Below are positions 1 through 12,506 of a DNA stretch of 64,000 nucleotides, piece after piece. The DNA is taken from contig OY829328.1 in NCBI GenBank assembly GCA_963691655.1, forward strand, positions 84,634,400-84,698,399, given 5' to 3'. The stretch is from Toxonevra muliebris. Lineage: Eukaryota > Arthropoda > Insecta > Diptera > Pallopteridae. The notes below the pieces were generated by a model. It was not told where the DNA came from and made no database searches. It worked only from the letters and a program-made list of their open reading frames with translations. A program made the position numbers and the translations under genes. Position 1 is the stretch's first letter; every line of letters starts with the position of its first letter.

Positions 1-342
1 ATAGATAGATTTCGTGAACTTGTAACTCTAAACCAGTTCATGGATAAACATATTTTATTCTTAAAATGAACATCAACCTGACTACAAACGCTTTTAATTA
101 AATCAGTGGACCGGCAGAGTCTATTACTCAGTCTCACCAACAAGTTCAAAAGCAGAATTTTGCAATAGTGAGAAGGGGGATATAAGAATAAATTATCTCT
201 CCCCCCACGAATCCACTCTTTCTAAACCATTTTAGATATTTTAAACCAAAAACATTTATAAACTCGATTTTATGTTCATTTTTGGAAAGACTGAATAATT
301 TTAAATTTCCTATTTAAAAATTTCCTCTTGTTTTATTTATAG

Positions 343-507
343 ATTGGCATTAATACACACGTGCTTCCTGCTACAAATAATCTTAATCCATTGGAATGGA
401 CAACGCTTGTAATAGGCGGAATATTTGGTTTATTTTTAGTATTTTTAATATTAAGATTTTTAATAATTTATATAATACCGAAAGCGTATCAACGTATAAC
501 TTCCTAG
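343..507 (+). CDS. 3'-terminal exon of an unidentified membrane protein gene (partial)
   Basis: A splice acceptor (pyrimidine-rich tract, then TTATAG at 337-342) opens a 54-codon frame that ends at TAG 505-507. The peptide starts IGINTHVLPATNNLNP and then has a hydrophobic stretch of about 25 residues (TTLVIGGIFGLFLVFLILRF and a few more), followed by a short tail ending AYQRITS. That arrangement looks like a C-terminal transmembrane anchor with a short cytosolic tail. The earlier exons lie outside the window, so the intron phase and the product cannot be checked. I do not recognise the family. Bases 1-342 would be its last intron; I see nothing else in them. The frame is short, so a chance open frame is not excluded, but the acceptor and the hydrophobic, codon-like composition favour a real exon. 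Confidence 0.55.
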   Translation: MGINTHVLPATNNLNPLEWTTLVIGGIFGLFLVFLILRFLIIYIIPKAYQRITS

Positions 508-946
508 CATCGGCAAAAAGTATTAAATTTATTAGATAATAATACAAAAAATATTATAAACAAAAATTTAAAGCTTTTATCATATTTGAATTTAACGGAC
601 AAAACCAAAAGCGGAAATAATTGCGGTGAGTTGAAAAGTTTATGGTGAAAACTGAGTAATATTATAGTGTACTCATTTACACAAGTATAGAGAGCACTAC
701 ATTTGTGTTGCTGTTGCATATTTTCAACAGCTAACTGTTTAATGTGTGATCTCTTTCCTACTACATCTACATAAGTATGACAAACACAGCTGTAAATGAA
801 TGGAGCACACTCTCTGACCAGTTCCAGTTTGCAGTTTGGCGGCTTCAGAATCTTACGCTCCTTTTTGTTTTTAGGCGCTTTTGCTCTCTCTCTTTCTCTG
901 TATTTTCTGCCATGTATACCTTCTCCAATTCTCCATGATTGTTGTC

Positions 947-981
947 TATATAGCTCCAAATCAGTCGTCTTCATCAGTGTA
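947..981 (+). promoter_or_regulatory. Candidate core promoter for Buffy (TATA plus initiator)
   Basis: TATATA at 947-952 lies 29 bases before the A of a TCAGTG initiator-like sequence (A at 976), which fits insect core promoters. No downstream promoter element is evident at +28. It would give a 5' leader of about 0.95 kb before the Buffy start, less a likely intron at 1513-1586. AT-rich DNA gives such matches by chance, so this is only a candidate. Confidence 0.25.
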
Positions 982-1512
982 CAATACGTTTGCACTATGT
1001 AGATTTCGGTTGAAAGATCAATCCAAAACGAACTAACGAACGAGCATACGTACGTCGTCGTCCGCTGTGCTTTTCATATATTTCTTTTCTTTTTTATTTT
1101 ATTTATATTTTTTAATTTTTTCTCTTTTGTACTTTTGTATTTTCATTCATTCTTCTTTGCGTACCGCAACAAAACCGTGATCGGCTTTAGTTTTTTCGCT
1201 GCCTTGTTTAGTATTTGTTGCTTTACATTTTTACTTTACTCAGTTCGTTTTAGATTATTGCTTGTTTTATTTTGCTTTCTTCATTTTTTTTTTATCTCGC
1301 CTGAAAAACACTGGCTGCCACACGCCGAACCAAAGCACAAATTAAAATAATAATTATTATAATTTCTTTCTTAAATTAAAACTCTAATTCAAATTCCAAA
1401 AGTTCAGCTTACAAGATCAATCATCAAAAACAAATCAGTCACACACAGGTAACAAAAAAATCGAAAAAAAAATTAACAGCCGCAGCGACGAGATAAATTT
1501 GTGAGATTATCT

Positions 1513-1586
1513 CGTAAGTACCTTTCAAGTATCTCATTTAATTTTAGTTTTGTTTTTTATAAACGTTTTTTGTTGTTGTATTTTAG
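1513..1586 (+). other. Probable 5'UTR intron of Buffy
   Basis: A strong donor (GTAAGT at 1513) pairs with an acceptor after a T-rich tract (TTTTAG ending at 1586), giving a 74-base intron, a common size in flies. It lies in the leader upstream of the coding start at 1929. The leader after it holds CGN-type triplet runs (about 1619-1670) and a short upstream open frame (1784-2035) overlapping the coding start in another frame, which could dampen translation. Splicing here is inferred only. Confidence 0.35.
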
Positions 1587-1928
1587 AGAATATCAAAAAG
1601 TTTTAATTTCATGTCTCAATCGCCGCCGTCGCCGTCGTCGTTGTAGTCGCCGCTGCCGTTGCCGCTCTAGGTTACGTGTGCATTAAAATAATCTCAAGCT
1701 TCTTTCGAGCCAAGCCAAGATCTGTCAACATCTGTTTACTGACTGTGTGCACAATATTTTGTTAGTGTTTTCTGTGTGGCTCTGTGCATCTGTGGAGCGT
1801 ATCCCAAAAACAGAAACGGCAACAACACAAAAACAAAGCAGAAAAAATTAAATATAGCTGCAAATTAGAACATAAAAACGTAAGAAAAAAAAACACGTTA
1901 AAATTTCTTATTCAACGAACAGGAACGT

Positions 1929-4900
1929 ATGCCTCCGCCATCGCCACTACCATTTTTGTCAACATCACAAAAGCATTCATCAAAAACCTCATTGTCATCG
2001 AAGAAAACAATAACAACCTCATCGTCACTGGATAACAATATATTTTTACAAAATCGTAAGCCACCAACATTGGCAGAATGGAAGCTACAAGTGCCGGGTT
2101 CTATGCAACGCGCTCCATCTACGTCATCATTGGCTAGCTCTGTAACGAATGCTGGAAATTATCAAGAATATAAAGCTGATATTATTAATCAGGTGAGATG
2201 AAAAGTAATAATAACAATTTAATGGCTTTACGTTAAAAATTCAATGCGTGCTTACTCACAAAATCAGGTTGACATAAAGTAATTGCATTATGTCTACTTT
2301 GAATTTTTACTAGAATTGAATTCGTTTGTGAATTTTAAGACTAAAAAAAAAATTGTAACAGTCTATATTCAAAAATGAAAACGCTTTATATTTATTTTGG
2401 TATTCCAAAGAACTTAACTCCCCAGTTCATGAGATTTTAGGCAGCGCTGTGAAGTCGAGAGTCTTAAGTACCAACTCAATGGTCAGTAATCAAAGACAGT
2501 TGTCCTAAGAGTTGTTGAATCTGACTCAGGTTTCTTGCGAAACTGACTTCGTAGTCTTAAACGCTGATTCAAACTGATAGAAACTTATCCATCTTGGAGC
2601 TGTCAGTGTAGAATAAAATTTTGTTGCCGGTGATAACCGCGTTATCTTTTCATTCTTGCCTGCTGAGTAGGATGAATGTGAAAAGATGAAAGATTCTTTC
2701 TACTACTTATCACTTGTCATCTTTTTTTTATGAAATCAAATTAAATACAATACACATACATACATAAAAATTCAGTCGTCTTAATCAAAGGATAAATGCT
2801 TCCTGATACCAATGTTCAATATTTCCACTTATATGAAGGACAGCTAATATAAATTGTGCTTATGTAAGAACAATTTAGACAAAATTACATTTCAAAAATG
2901 TTTCAAAAGAGCATTTTCTTTGCCCTTTCAAAAGAGAAAAAAAATTATATTGATTTCACTTTTGTACTCAAAACAAAAGACGGTCAGGAATATTTTGGAT
3001 TTCAATACAATCGAATAAAAATTTTTGAAATATTTTTCAACTTCATTTTCATTTAAAAAACAAATTATTTTGTAAGGCAAAACTTTATGTGAGTTAAAAG
3101 GTATAATGCGAACGAAGCAGTTCGTCTATTTTCAATAATTCCAACTCTGGCTTCGCCAACTCAATATTTTCAGACTATTTTTCCTACTTAATGACAAACA
3201 TTCTCCCAGCATTGAACGACTAGTCCACAACACAAATACTTATTCTCTTTAAAATAAACCAGCAAAATTCTCAGAACCCATTTTAAAACCCATTAAATTT
3301 AATCATTAAATTTAACATACCACGAATCACTATCTATCTATTGAAAAGTATTAAATGGAATAAACAATAATTGAGCTGAAAAAAAAACTTAATATTTCAC
3401 AAGCATTTTCTATGATTTTTAATCTAATTTGAAAAATGTTGCCATAATTTTTCCAAACAACATGCTTAATGAATAATCATAAAACAGCAAAAATTCTCAT
3501 TACATTGATAATTATCAAAAAAAAAAAAAACAAAGAGGTAAATAAATAAATGTTTTTTAATTACGAAAAGGTGTGAAAAAAATATATTCAATTAATTGCG
3601 TAATTAATTTAAAAAACAAAAAAAGCAAACATCATAAAAAAAAAAATATTGATAAATGTGTGGGAAAATATAATAGCTAAATAATCGAAAAAGTAGAACA
3701 AATGGAGCATTTCCAAATCAAATTCAAGACAAAAGAAATATTGGTTAGTAATAATCTGCTCAGAGAAGAGAGAAAATAATGCACGCATTTCTCTCACAAT
3801 TGTGCAATTGCTCTCCTTGTTTGCCATTCAGTTTTAAAGAGAGTTCTCTCTCACTCTCACTTCCGACTCGTTTCGAAAGTAACTAATGTTATAATAAATA
3901 AATAAAAAATTAAAACTTTTTAAAGGAGATCCAAAGTTTTTAACAATATTTGACGAATGAATTTAATTATTTATGTTTTTCCACTTTCTTGATTAATATG
4001 TGCCTACAAATTAATAAACTATAATAATTTTTCAAATTTTTTTCTACACATATAAAATTGTACATAATTTTGTGATTATTGCAATGACATTCATTCAGTC
4101 ATTCTCCCCACTACACCTACCACTTTAATCAACTTTTCAAGGTCAAGTTTATTATGTTTTAGATATATATCTCAATCTCTATCAAAATTATTCTGTTGGC
4201 GTGACAAATTATATTGTAAAAAGAATAAAAAAAATGTATTAAATGGATTTTTAATGATTTTCTATACGCTTAATTCTTCAAATTACACAAAGTCAGTCAA
4301 AGTTAAGCTATAAGAAAAATGTTAATCAAGTTAAGATAATAAATAAAAATAAAAACAAAAAACAAATTCATCAAATTACAGCATACGCAGTTCATGGTAC
4401 TTCATTAAACTTTTTAAATAAATTTACATAAAACTTTCATTATTAGCAAAACTTCAATAAAATCGAATAAAAATAAATATAAATAATTGGTGCAAATAAA
4501 TAATTCAAAAACAAAAATAAAGGTTACGATATTTGACTCTTCACTTGTTTAACTTCTGTTTACATTAGGTCGATCAATCAATTAACCCACAAGTGCACTA
4601 ATGTACACCAAAATATATGTAGTTTTTTATATGTGTATTTAAGTAGTAAATTCTCAAACAAAAATACAACAAATTATTGAAAAATAAAATGTTTGTTTAT
4701 TGCTCGCAACTAAAAAAAACAGTAATAAATAATTTAAAATAACAATGAAAAGTTCACTAGACCCCCACGCTAACTAAATGTTTTTTTTGCTTATTTTATT
4801 CCCAATTACAATAATATATTTTCTGTGGTCTTTTCCCCTTCTATTGTTTAATTTAACTTTTTTGGATTGAAATTTTTCTTTTGCAAAAAAATAATAAGTA

Positions 4901-7900
4901 CTTGAAAGTATAAAGTAAACTTTTTTGTTTGTTTATTTAAAAATAAAAACATATGTGAGCACTACCGAATGTAGACGCTGAAAAAAAAGAGAAAAGAAAG
5001 AGTGGAAAGAGGGGAAGTCGTTTCATTCCTACAATATGAGTTTTAATTCAGAGACATTGATCATAATGAAATTATGAAGTGAATTTATTAGGAAGTGAGA
5101 TTTTTTTCCCAAAACTCTTAGATACGCTAGTGTAGGCATATGAATAAACCGTTGTGTATATTTCAAACGACCTTGAAGTACGGTATTTAAAGTACTAACC
5201 AACCTTCAATGTAGCAGAACAGAAATTCTACTACTATGAACAACCCTCTAGTTTAACCACATGTAAAATTAACCCTAGAAAACATATAAATCTCCGAGAC
5301 TCTCACCAATATGTGTGGTTTAATTCATTTCCGACCAGTGGTCGAAAAATTGACCAATAACTTTTGAACTTTCAGTAACTTAACGGGAAATGTACTATGT
5401 AGCTTAGCAACCAAACAAATATGGGTTTTTACACCTTTTTAAACTTAAATTATTTTCGGTTTGGGTCACCTGCTTTTTACGTGAAAATCGTTTTAAACGA
5501 CTGCAAGAATATGTGAAAAAATATGACAAAAACTCGAAAAAAAGATTCCTACGAATTTCAATTTCCATTAGAATTATAATTTACAGCAAAAATAATAATC
5601 ACGTTCCGTGGTATATTTTTGCTGGGATTAGAAAGCACTGGTATCCAACAAAAAATTTTAAAATCAGTTATTTTTACCTAGCGGTTTAATAACGGTTGGA
5701 AATGAGTCAAACGATTGCAATATTGAGAAATTTGTATTTCTTGAAAAAAAAAAAATATAGCAATTACACAGTTGAGAGCAATGTATGCAATATTGGGGTT
5801 ATATTAGGCGTCGTATTCTCTTATTTGTCATAAATTCTTTAATTTTTCCCACTGATTGTGAATATCCTAAATATATGTTATATGGCTGCGTGGACCAAAC
5901 AATACCCTGCATGCATAAGATCATAAGAAATTTAACACGTACAGGACTCATTTTCATAGAAAAAAGCTAAGTACTGCATCAGCCATTTACCTTTTTCAAG
6001 CGCACATCCAGAAGGCCGAGTTTTGATGGATAGTACCCCACCATCTGTTTTTGAGGTCGCTGATTCCGATTTCAATTTCAAAAATGTATTTGATACCTTT
6101 CCGCTTTCTGATACCAGTGAGTGGGTAAAAACAATAATAACAACAGTAACGAAAAAATAAATAAGCTAATAGGAAATAAAATGATAATCGTATTTATGAC
6201 ATTTTCTCATCTTGACAGTCAGTTTGACAGCTGTCAGGTGCAAAAATATAGTTTTACATAAAATTCGTAATCAAAGCCTTCTATAACATGATGTGTAGTA
6301 GTTACCTTGAGTTTCTATTGTATATTCAGCAGGTTGAGAGTTATTTTGATAGCTGCCATCTGTCAAAATACATTTTTAACATCGAAATCGAAATCAGAAA
6401 CCTTAAAAATATAAACATGTGTAAATATTCATAGCATATTATTATGATGCAAAACCGCATGTGGCAAATTTTTTATTGGAAACAAGTCAGGTTTTTGAAT
6501 TTTTATTGGTTTATGACTAATTATAAATGAAAACTAAATTGCAAATTTTCATAAAAATAGTTGCAGGAGCTTCTCAGTACTTTGAAACAATAAAATTTAC
6601 CCACACAACGTTCAAAATATTAAAAAAAAAAAAACAGTTTTGGATAAAAAAAAAACCTGAAAGGTTAAACTCGTGCCCTCTATTGAGAAACTAATTGCCA
6701 ATAAATTAGGATTATAAAGAGAAATAAGGAATGCGTTCTCATTCAATTTTTATCTGAAATAAATACATACAATCCATATACTATTCATTATTACCTATTA
6801 TATTTTTTTCTATTTATTTTTGTAGTGTACTCGAAATTGTTTGGCCTTTTGTTTAAAAAGTTTTCCTGTGCCCCTCTTACCGCACACACTTGTAATTTAT
6901 GAAAATAGAATGCAAGTGGTCTTTTCACAAATTGTTTTTGGCAAATTAACAAATTGAAATTTAAAAAAAAAAAAAAAATTAAATTCTTTATTAAGAATTT
7001 AATTTTGCAGTAAAGTGTGAAATAAATTTCACAGGTGGTCCTCGTATATACTTGTCTGGATAGTTGTGGAAATATAGAATATACAACTACATTGTATACA
7101 TTGTTTCTGATTGTATAAATTTACAGAAGCCATTAGTTTACGAGAAATTAATCAAAAATTATTAAATGTTTTCATAATAATGAGCCTGGGCAGCGAATTC
7201 CCTTGAAAACGCTTCCTTTTCCACACAAGTTTTCTTGTCGGCAAATTTCAAATTCTCTTTTGACTTGCCTCTTGCTTTTCCACACTTTTTGTTAACAGCT
7301 TATTGAATAAAATTAAATAAAAGAGAAACGAAATCAGTTTATTGAATAAAAATAAATCGATAAATACAAGAAAAGTGAAATTTCACTTTTTTTTGTTCAA
7401 TAATTGATTTTGATTTTGTGCAGCCAACTTAAATTGGCAAATAAGAATAAAAAGAAATGTCAAAGAACGACCAGTACAAAAGAAAACTTGCCGGTACGAG
7501 TAAGTCTGTACCCGCCCCTCTCGACTTTCCTCTCTTGCCTACAAACCCGGCTTGCCGACAAGAAAACTTGCCGTGTGGAAAAGAGGACTTAGCCTATATT
7601 ACTCAATGGAATAGAAAATATTCTATAATTTCATAAGCGGTACATGCAAAAAAAGCCACCGCCTTGCTGTCAGAGTGCATATAAATGTTAATGTTGGACA
7701 CAGGTCTGTTTTTATATCACCTTAAAAGCAGTTCAATGGCATATAACTCAGCCTGGAAAACTAGTACTTGCATATAGAAGTTTCAGTGGTTTTTCGCAGT
7801 AAACCACTTACCCCACAGCTTTGTTTGGCTTGGAACCATCGGTATACCATTATCTGAAAGCTTGGATATCTTTTGTTTCTAGTTTTTTTTTCTATACGGG

Positions 7901-8780
7901 GCCTTGCAGTTATGTAAGTCAGAAGAGCTCAGGAGTTAGTTGAATTCATTTTAGTGGAAGTAACAAAGTTAATTGGGAAACACGTTAAACTTCAAAAGCG
8001 CCTTGGTCTTTCAAAGTCCTGGAACAGTATTTAACTAGCTATAAAACTCATCGTACATATAAATCCATACCCTAATATTTAATTTTTTCCTTTCTTTTTC
8101 TCCCAAGGGAAAATGTCTATGCGGTCAATATATACGAGCGCGCCTACGACGATCTGGTGTACTAAATCGCAAGGCAACACAACGATTACGTTCCATATTG
8201 GAGCCATCATCGGAAGTGGTATATGAAGTGTTTCCAGCATTGAATAGTGTAAGTCAAATATTATTATTTGTTTTTTTTTTGGAAAATAATTAATTAAAAT
8301 TGTTCACCATTTTTCACACAGATGGGTGAAGAACTTGAACGAATGTATCCACGTATCTATACGAATGTTTCACGTCAGCTGTCACGTGCCCCGTACGGTG
8401 AATTAGAGGATAGTGATACCGCGCCAATGCTCTTAAATCTGGTGGCCAAAGACCTCTTCCGCACTAACATAACATGGGGTAAAATTATATCGATATTTGC
8501 GGTATGCGGTGGTTTCGCAATCGATTGCGTTCGCCAGGGACACTATGATTATTTGCAATTCCTGGTTGATGGTCTGGCGGAAATCATCGAAGATGATCTG
8601 GCTTATTGGCTGGTAGATAACGGCGGTTGGTTGGGGCTGCAACAGCACATTCGACCGCAAGTCGGTCAACTTACATTTCTCGAATTGCTGACATTATTCG
8701 TGGCGGTCTCATCTGGCGTTTATGTTATCTCAAATTTTGTTAAGCACATTGGTTGCCATTTGTATTCGTTGTTATTTTGA
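1929..8780 (+). CDS. Buffy: Bcl-2 family protein Buffy (three coding exons)
   Basis: Coding exons 1929-2192, 8108-8248 and 8322-8780 join in phase 0 at both junctions and give 287 residues, close to the usual ~300 for fly Bcl-2 proteins. Donors are GTGAGA (2193) and GTAAGT (8249); acceptors are CCCAAG (8107) and CACACAG (8321). The variable Ser/Thr-rich N-terminus is followed by the Bcl-2 fold. The BH1-like segment TWGKIISIFAVCGGF is near residue 186, and BH2-like WLVDNGGWLG is near residue 231. A C-terminal hydrophobic anchor (about 257-275) precedes the end HLYSLLF. Fly Buffy is a mitochondria- or ER-associated Bcl-2 protein, largely pro-survival. The paralogue debcl is the alternative; the exon 2 text (RARLRRSGVLNRK) and the tail fit Buffy better as I recall them. 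The ATG at 1929 is the first in this frame. Confidence 0.85.
2193..8107 (+). other. Buffy: Buffy intron 1 (5.9 kb)
   Basis: Very AT-rich DNA between Buffy coding exons 1 and 2. Apart from the inverted-repeat element at 7216-7583 it holds poly-A/T runs, short CT-rich patches (for example 3780-3860) and no frame with coding character. The small open frames at 3609-3827 and 5785-5970 look like chance. Confidence 0.6.
7216..7583. mobile_element. MITE-like element with ~30-bp terminal inverted repeats
   Basis: The left end (7216-7244) begins CTTTTCCACACAAGTTTTCT and the reverse complement of the right end (7552-7583) begins CTTTTCCACACGGCAAGTTT. The two arms match except for a 3-base GGC insertion, and both end in TTGTCGGCAA. 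The element is 368 bp and has no coding capacity. A related AAGAAAACTTGCCG sub-repeat also occurs inside at about 7478-7494, and a TTTTCCACAC copy near 7276. No clear target-site duplication is visible. It is a non-autonomous DNA transposon relic inside a Buffy intron; the superfamily is undetermined. Confidence 0.7.
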
Positions 8781-9094
8781 TGCATAATCATTTGTAAAAT
8801 ATTTAAGTATGTAGTTTTTTCTCTTGAATCATTAGCAAAATTGGAGTAGAAATTCTTTTGAAATTGTTTTTTTCTTCGCATCTTCATTCCTTTTATCAAC
8901 AACACACACTGAAATATTTTGTAATTTTAAGAAAGTTAAGGTTTTTTTTTTTTTAAATATGCATATTAATCGCTTTGTTTGTTATCTATATATCATTTAT
9001 AATAATTTAATATTAAACTTGTGTAAAATATTTGTTAGTTTTCACGAAAGTGTATGTATGTATCGCTGCATTTAAAAAAAAATCTTTATTTTGT

Positions 9095-9100
9095 AATAAA
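9095..9100 (+). terminator. Buffy: Candidate polyadenylation signal of Buffy
   Basis: AATAAA lies 315 bases after the Buffy stop codon, followed by T-rich DNA. It is the first canonical hexamer on this strand after the stop that I could find. Confidence 0.45.
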
Positions 9101-9167
9101 AAGTCACTTTATAATGAATATTATAATTTTTTCTTTTCTTTTTACTTCATTAACCTGCGCTAATTGT

Positions 9168-9266
9168 GACCCACAGTGGGTCTGCCACTTTAACCAACTA
9201 GTACCGTATTAAGTACTGGAGGAAGAAAAAAATTGTCGACCGGAACTTGTCTGTGCCTGTTCCGGT
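9168..9266. repeat. Two short palindromes downstream of Buffy
   Basis: GACCCAC-A-GTGGGTC (9168-9182) and ACCGGAAC...GTTCCGGT with a 12-base loop (9239-9266) lie within 100 bases of each other just past the Buffy polyadenylation signal. Their GC content stands out from the surrounding DNA. They could be hairpins in an RNA or binding sites for a dimeric protein; nothing else identifies them. Confidence 0.4.
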
Positions 9267-10216
9267 CATTTATGTGATTCCATCCTTGTCTAGGGGAGTG
9301 CTAACTTGCTCTCCTTCCAAACAACACAACGCCACGAATTTTCACTACGTATTTATACTAACTATTTCCGAATAAATATCTGTGAATTATATACAACATC
9401 AAAAATAAAATAAAAACATTTATAAGGTTTTACAATCCACTTTATTTTTGTTGTCATATTTATGAAGAGTGCATTATATATGAAAACGGGTTGCTTTCAA
9501 TTGTAATTTAACCCTCTAGCTTGCACATTTTGTGTGACATAAAAAAAGATAATGCAAAAATTTTAGTAAGGTGGTTTTATGGAGTAGAAAAGATTGAATG
9601 CATTGAAGCGAATTCAGAAAAGTAAGCTGGAAAAACTCATAGCCAGAGTGAATAATGACAATATAATAATCAAAACGGAAAGAGACAAATCTATACGGCA
9701 TTGTTGCCATGAAAATTTCGGTGTTCGCCGTTTAAGAGGACCATCTAACTCACAAAAATGCGCGGCTTCATAGTTACGCGCGCAAGAATGCTCGTGGATG
9801 GCAAAATACACCCATTCCTGGGTGTTAAAAAATTAAAGACTTAAATTTCGTTTCAGTATAAACAATCAATTTTGGGGTAAAAATCAGTATGCAGTTTTAA
9901 AGTCTAAAAAAGTCGAAAAACTGTGTTGTGTTTAAGTGTAGCTCTACCACAAGTCGAGCATAAAACGAATCGTTCGTATGAGGTCATGCATGAATAAAAA
10001 CCGCGTTTTATCATTTCATATAAAATTCTTCAAATTTGTATTCAATTAAATGCAACCCTGTGTCCCTGTGTGTGGAACGTAAATATAACTAAGAATTGAC
10101 AGATGAAATTAAATTTGTTTTTGGTTTTGTTGCAATTTTTATTTTGCATATTTTAATTAAAACTTTAATTTATTGTTAGTTATTTTAATAAATCACAAAA
10201 GGCAATAAAAAACATA

Positions 10217-11933
10217 ATGTTTCAACCTGAGACAGAAGATATGCTTCCTCGTCTAGCGCCCAAACCAAGTATTCCAATAGGTGCAACACCCGCCGTCCAA
10301 CCAACAGTGCCTGAAGTTTCCATACTATTTGGAACACAGACACCAAGCTACACAGCAACAACAACACAGCCGCAAGAAAAACCAACATATGCAGCATGGA
10401 AAAGGCAAGTTCTACCAAGAGTAACATTTCCGCCAATGGGATCAGAAGTTACCGGCATAATGAGTAGAGAAAGTAATATTGCGACGCAAAATGGCAGTAG
10501 CGCAAGCGCAGCGACAGTAAATGCTGATTACCATACGTCAGCACGTTCAAATTTATATCCAATGCGTACTGCTACAGTAGCTATTTCACCTTTGGTCACT
10601 ACACCGACAATGGCAACAACAGTGGGATTTAAAGGCAACAACAATAATAATAACATTGATAATCAAGCAAATGCATACAGACGCAACTTAGAAAGTGCGC
10701 CTATTTATTCATCACCACCATCACAAGCACCAGCAGTGCAAAAAGAAGTTGTTGGTTTGAATGGTGGGGGATTTTATCAACCACTATTGCAACGACGTTC
10801 TTTGGATAACATGCAATCACCACAATGCCATTCGCCAATTGCTTCGCTTGGAACTGCAAATGATGTTTTAACGATATGCGCAAGTACGCAAACAGATGCA
10901 TCATTAACGCCACCAACCACTACAAAAACTGTTGAGACAATGTCACAATCACTGCGTCATTTGGCAACTAAACAAGATTTGGAACAAGTATTTTTAATGT
11001 TGCAGCAAATGCGTGAGGATCAGCTGCGCCTCATGCAGATATGCGAGGTATTATTGATGGAAAAGCAACAGCAGCAGACGGGATTTGGGAGAGAAAGTAA
11101 ATGTTTCAAAGAAGTGGGAGTGCAGTGTAGCAATATAATAACAAATAATGGTAAAAGTTATTTTTAAAATGGTTGTGCAATTCTTACTTGATAATTTTCT
11201 TACATCTTTAGTTAAGCCAGCGCGGCAAACTCTTCAACGTCACATGCCCATCATGCATGACTACATCGAAGAAGAGGAAAATAATAATGAAAATGTACAA
11301 CATCCTCAAGCGAATAACTATTGCAATCAATTGCAACAAGAAATTGCAACACAACAACACCTACAGCAATATCAGTCACCGCGCATTCCACCTATTGCAC
11401 AATCTACAGCATATCGTGCCAATACCCCTCGAGCAACAACAACAGCAGCACCACCGCCACCACCACAAGCACAGCTACCAAAACCAACCACTGAAAAAAG
11501 TATGGTCATGAATGAATTAGCTTTAAAATATTTACCCAATGAAAAACTTGATGAATTACTGCAAGATTTGAATATATCACCCCGTACACGCGCTATACAA
11601 TCATCAGAGCAAAATACAGATATGCCATTAAGAAATATAGAGAATTTCGAACGAAATCCAAATGATATTTCAAATGCATCATATAAATACTTAAAGAAAT
11701 ATAGATTATTACCCGAAGAACATAGTGGTGGTACAGATGCGGCATATCAAGAGCAACGGCAGCAACCACAAGCAGCAGAATATGCTATGAATTTACAGCA
11801 GCAGCAACAACAACAATTTGCGCCATATCAACGTGTCGCAACACCATTGAATGGTAGTGGTACACCAAATTCACGCGCTCACGGAGAAATCTTGGATTTA
11901 GAGCATATACGTCGCCAGCCCAAGTTTCTGTAG
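10217..11933 (+). CDS. ana2: Centriole assembly protein Ana2 (STIL family)
   Basis: Exons 10217-11150 and 11212-11933 join through a 61-base intron (donor GTAAAAG, acceptor TCTTTAG) in phase 1, giving 551 residues. Ana2 is the fly STIL/SAS-5 protein: it binds Sas-6 and is phosphorylated by Plk4 to start procentriole formation. The N-terminus MFQPETEDMLPRLAPKPS matches my memory of Ana2. A central coiled coil (LRHLATKQDLEQVF onward, about residues 245-290) corresponds to the tetramerising helix. The C-terminal STAN motif is split as LALKYLPNEKLDELL (about 414-428) and NASYKYLKKYRLLPEE (about 466-481). The linkers are rich in Asn, Gln, Pro and Thr. The protein is longer than the ~420-residue Drosophila protein, mostly in these low-complexity linkers. 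The start is the first ATG of the frame. A candidate AATAAA lies at 12285-12290. Confidence 0.85.
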
Positions 11934-12284
11934 TACTATTATTTGTATTTATGTATCTTTAAAAATTTGTTTTCATATTTATTTAATTTATACTTTCATA
12001 AGTTTGTTTATAAAAACTTATACATATTTGTATGTTTTGTTCATTTGAGTTCTCTATGGACTTAGTCAAATTTCTTAGCATAATTTCCTTACAATTGTAC
12101 TGAATTTTTCCAAATATAAAGAGACTTTTCTATTATACTGACACTGATGATAAAGAAAAACTAAAAACAAGGAAAACTTTTTATCAATGAAATATTTGGT
12201 GTCTGTCCTATAAAATTTACATGGTATATTGTGAGACTTCAAAAAAGAATCGAAGAGTTTGATTAAACGCAGTTGGTGCTTAAG

Positions 12285-12290
12285 AATAAA
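12285..12290 (+). terminator. ana2: Candidate polyadenylation signal of ana2
   Basis: AATAAA is 352 bases after the ana2 stop codon. The gene converges with the zinc-finger gene on the other strand, so transcripts must end in the 11.9-13.3 kb interval. Confidence 0.35.
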
Positions 12291-12506
12291 GCAATGTGAA
12301 AATGTTTTGATTAACCTATTTCAGCTAAATGACCAAGACAGGTGGTGAATTAGAAGAGTGAAGACCGATTTAAAAGCAGCGTAAAAACCGGTATAAATTC
12401 AAATAGTGTGATCGAGTTAGAGGCAGTGTGATAATCTATTTATATTCAGCATGATAAACATTAACGCTGAAAGAAAGGAAAAGAATCTGTGAAAATATGG
12501 AAGGAA

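Larger units (their letters stand above)
8781..10216. other. Buffy 3'UTR and Buffy-ana2 intergenic region
   Basis: Contains the Buffy 3'UTR with a candidate AATAAA signal at 9095-9100, then two short perfect palindromes (9168-9182 and 9239-9266), then about 0.9 kb of AT-rich DNA leading to ana2. The two open frames on the minus strand near 9516-9811 overlap each other in different frames and look like chance. Confidence 0.5.

Noticed and set aside
504..995. 163-codon open frame on the minus strand
   Set aside because: It runs antisense across the end of one gene and the likely Buffy promoter. Composition is mixed low-complexity with no domain, and the + strand features explain the region better.
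10185..10916. Minus-strand frames inside ana2 (83 and 71 codons)
   Set aside because: Shadows of the ana2 coding exon; the composition comes from antisense CAA/CAG-rich DNA.
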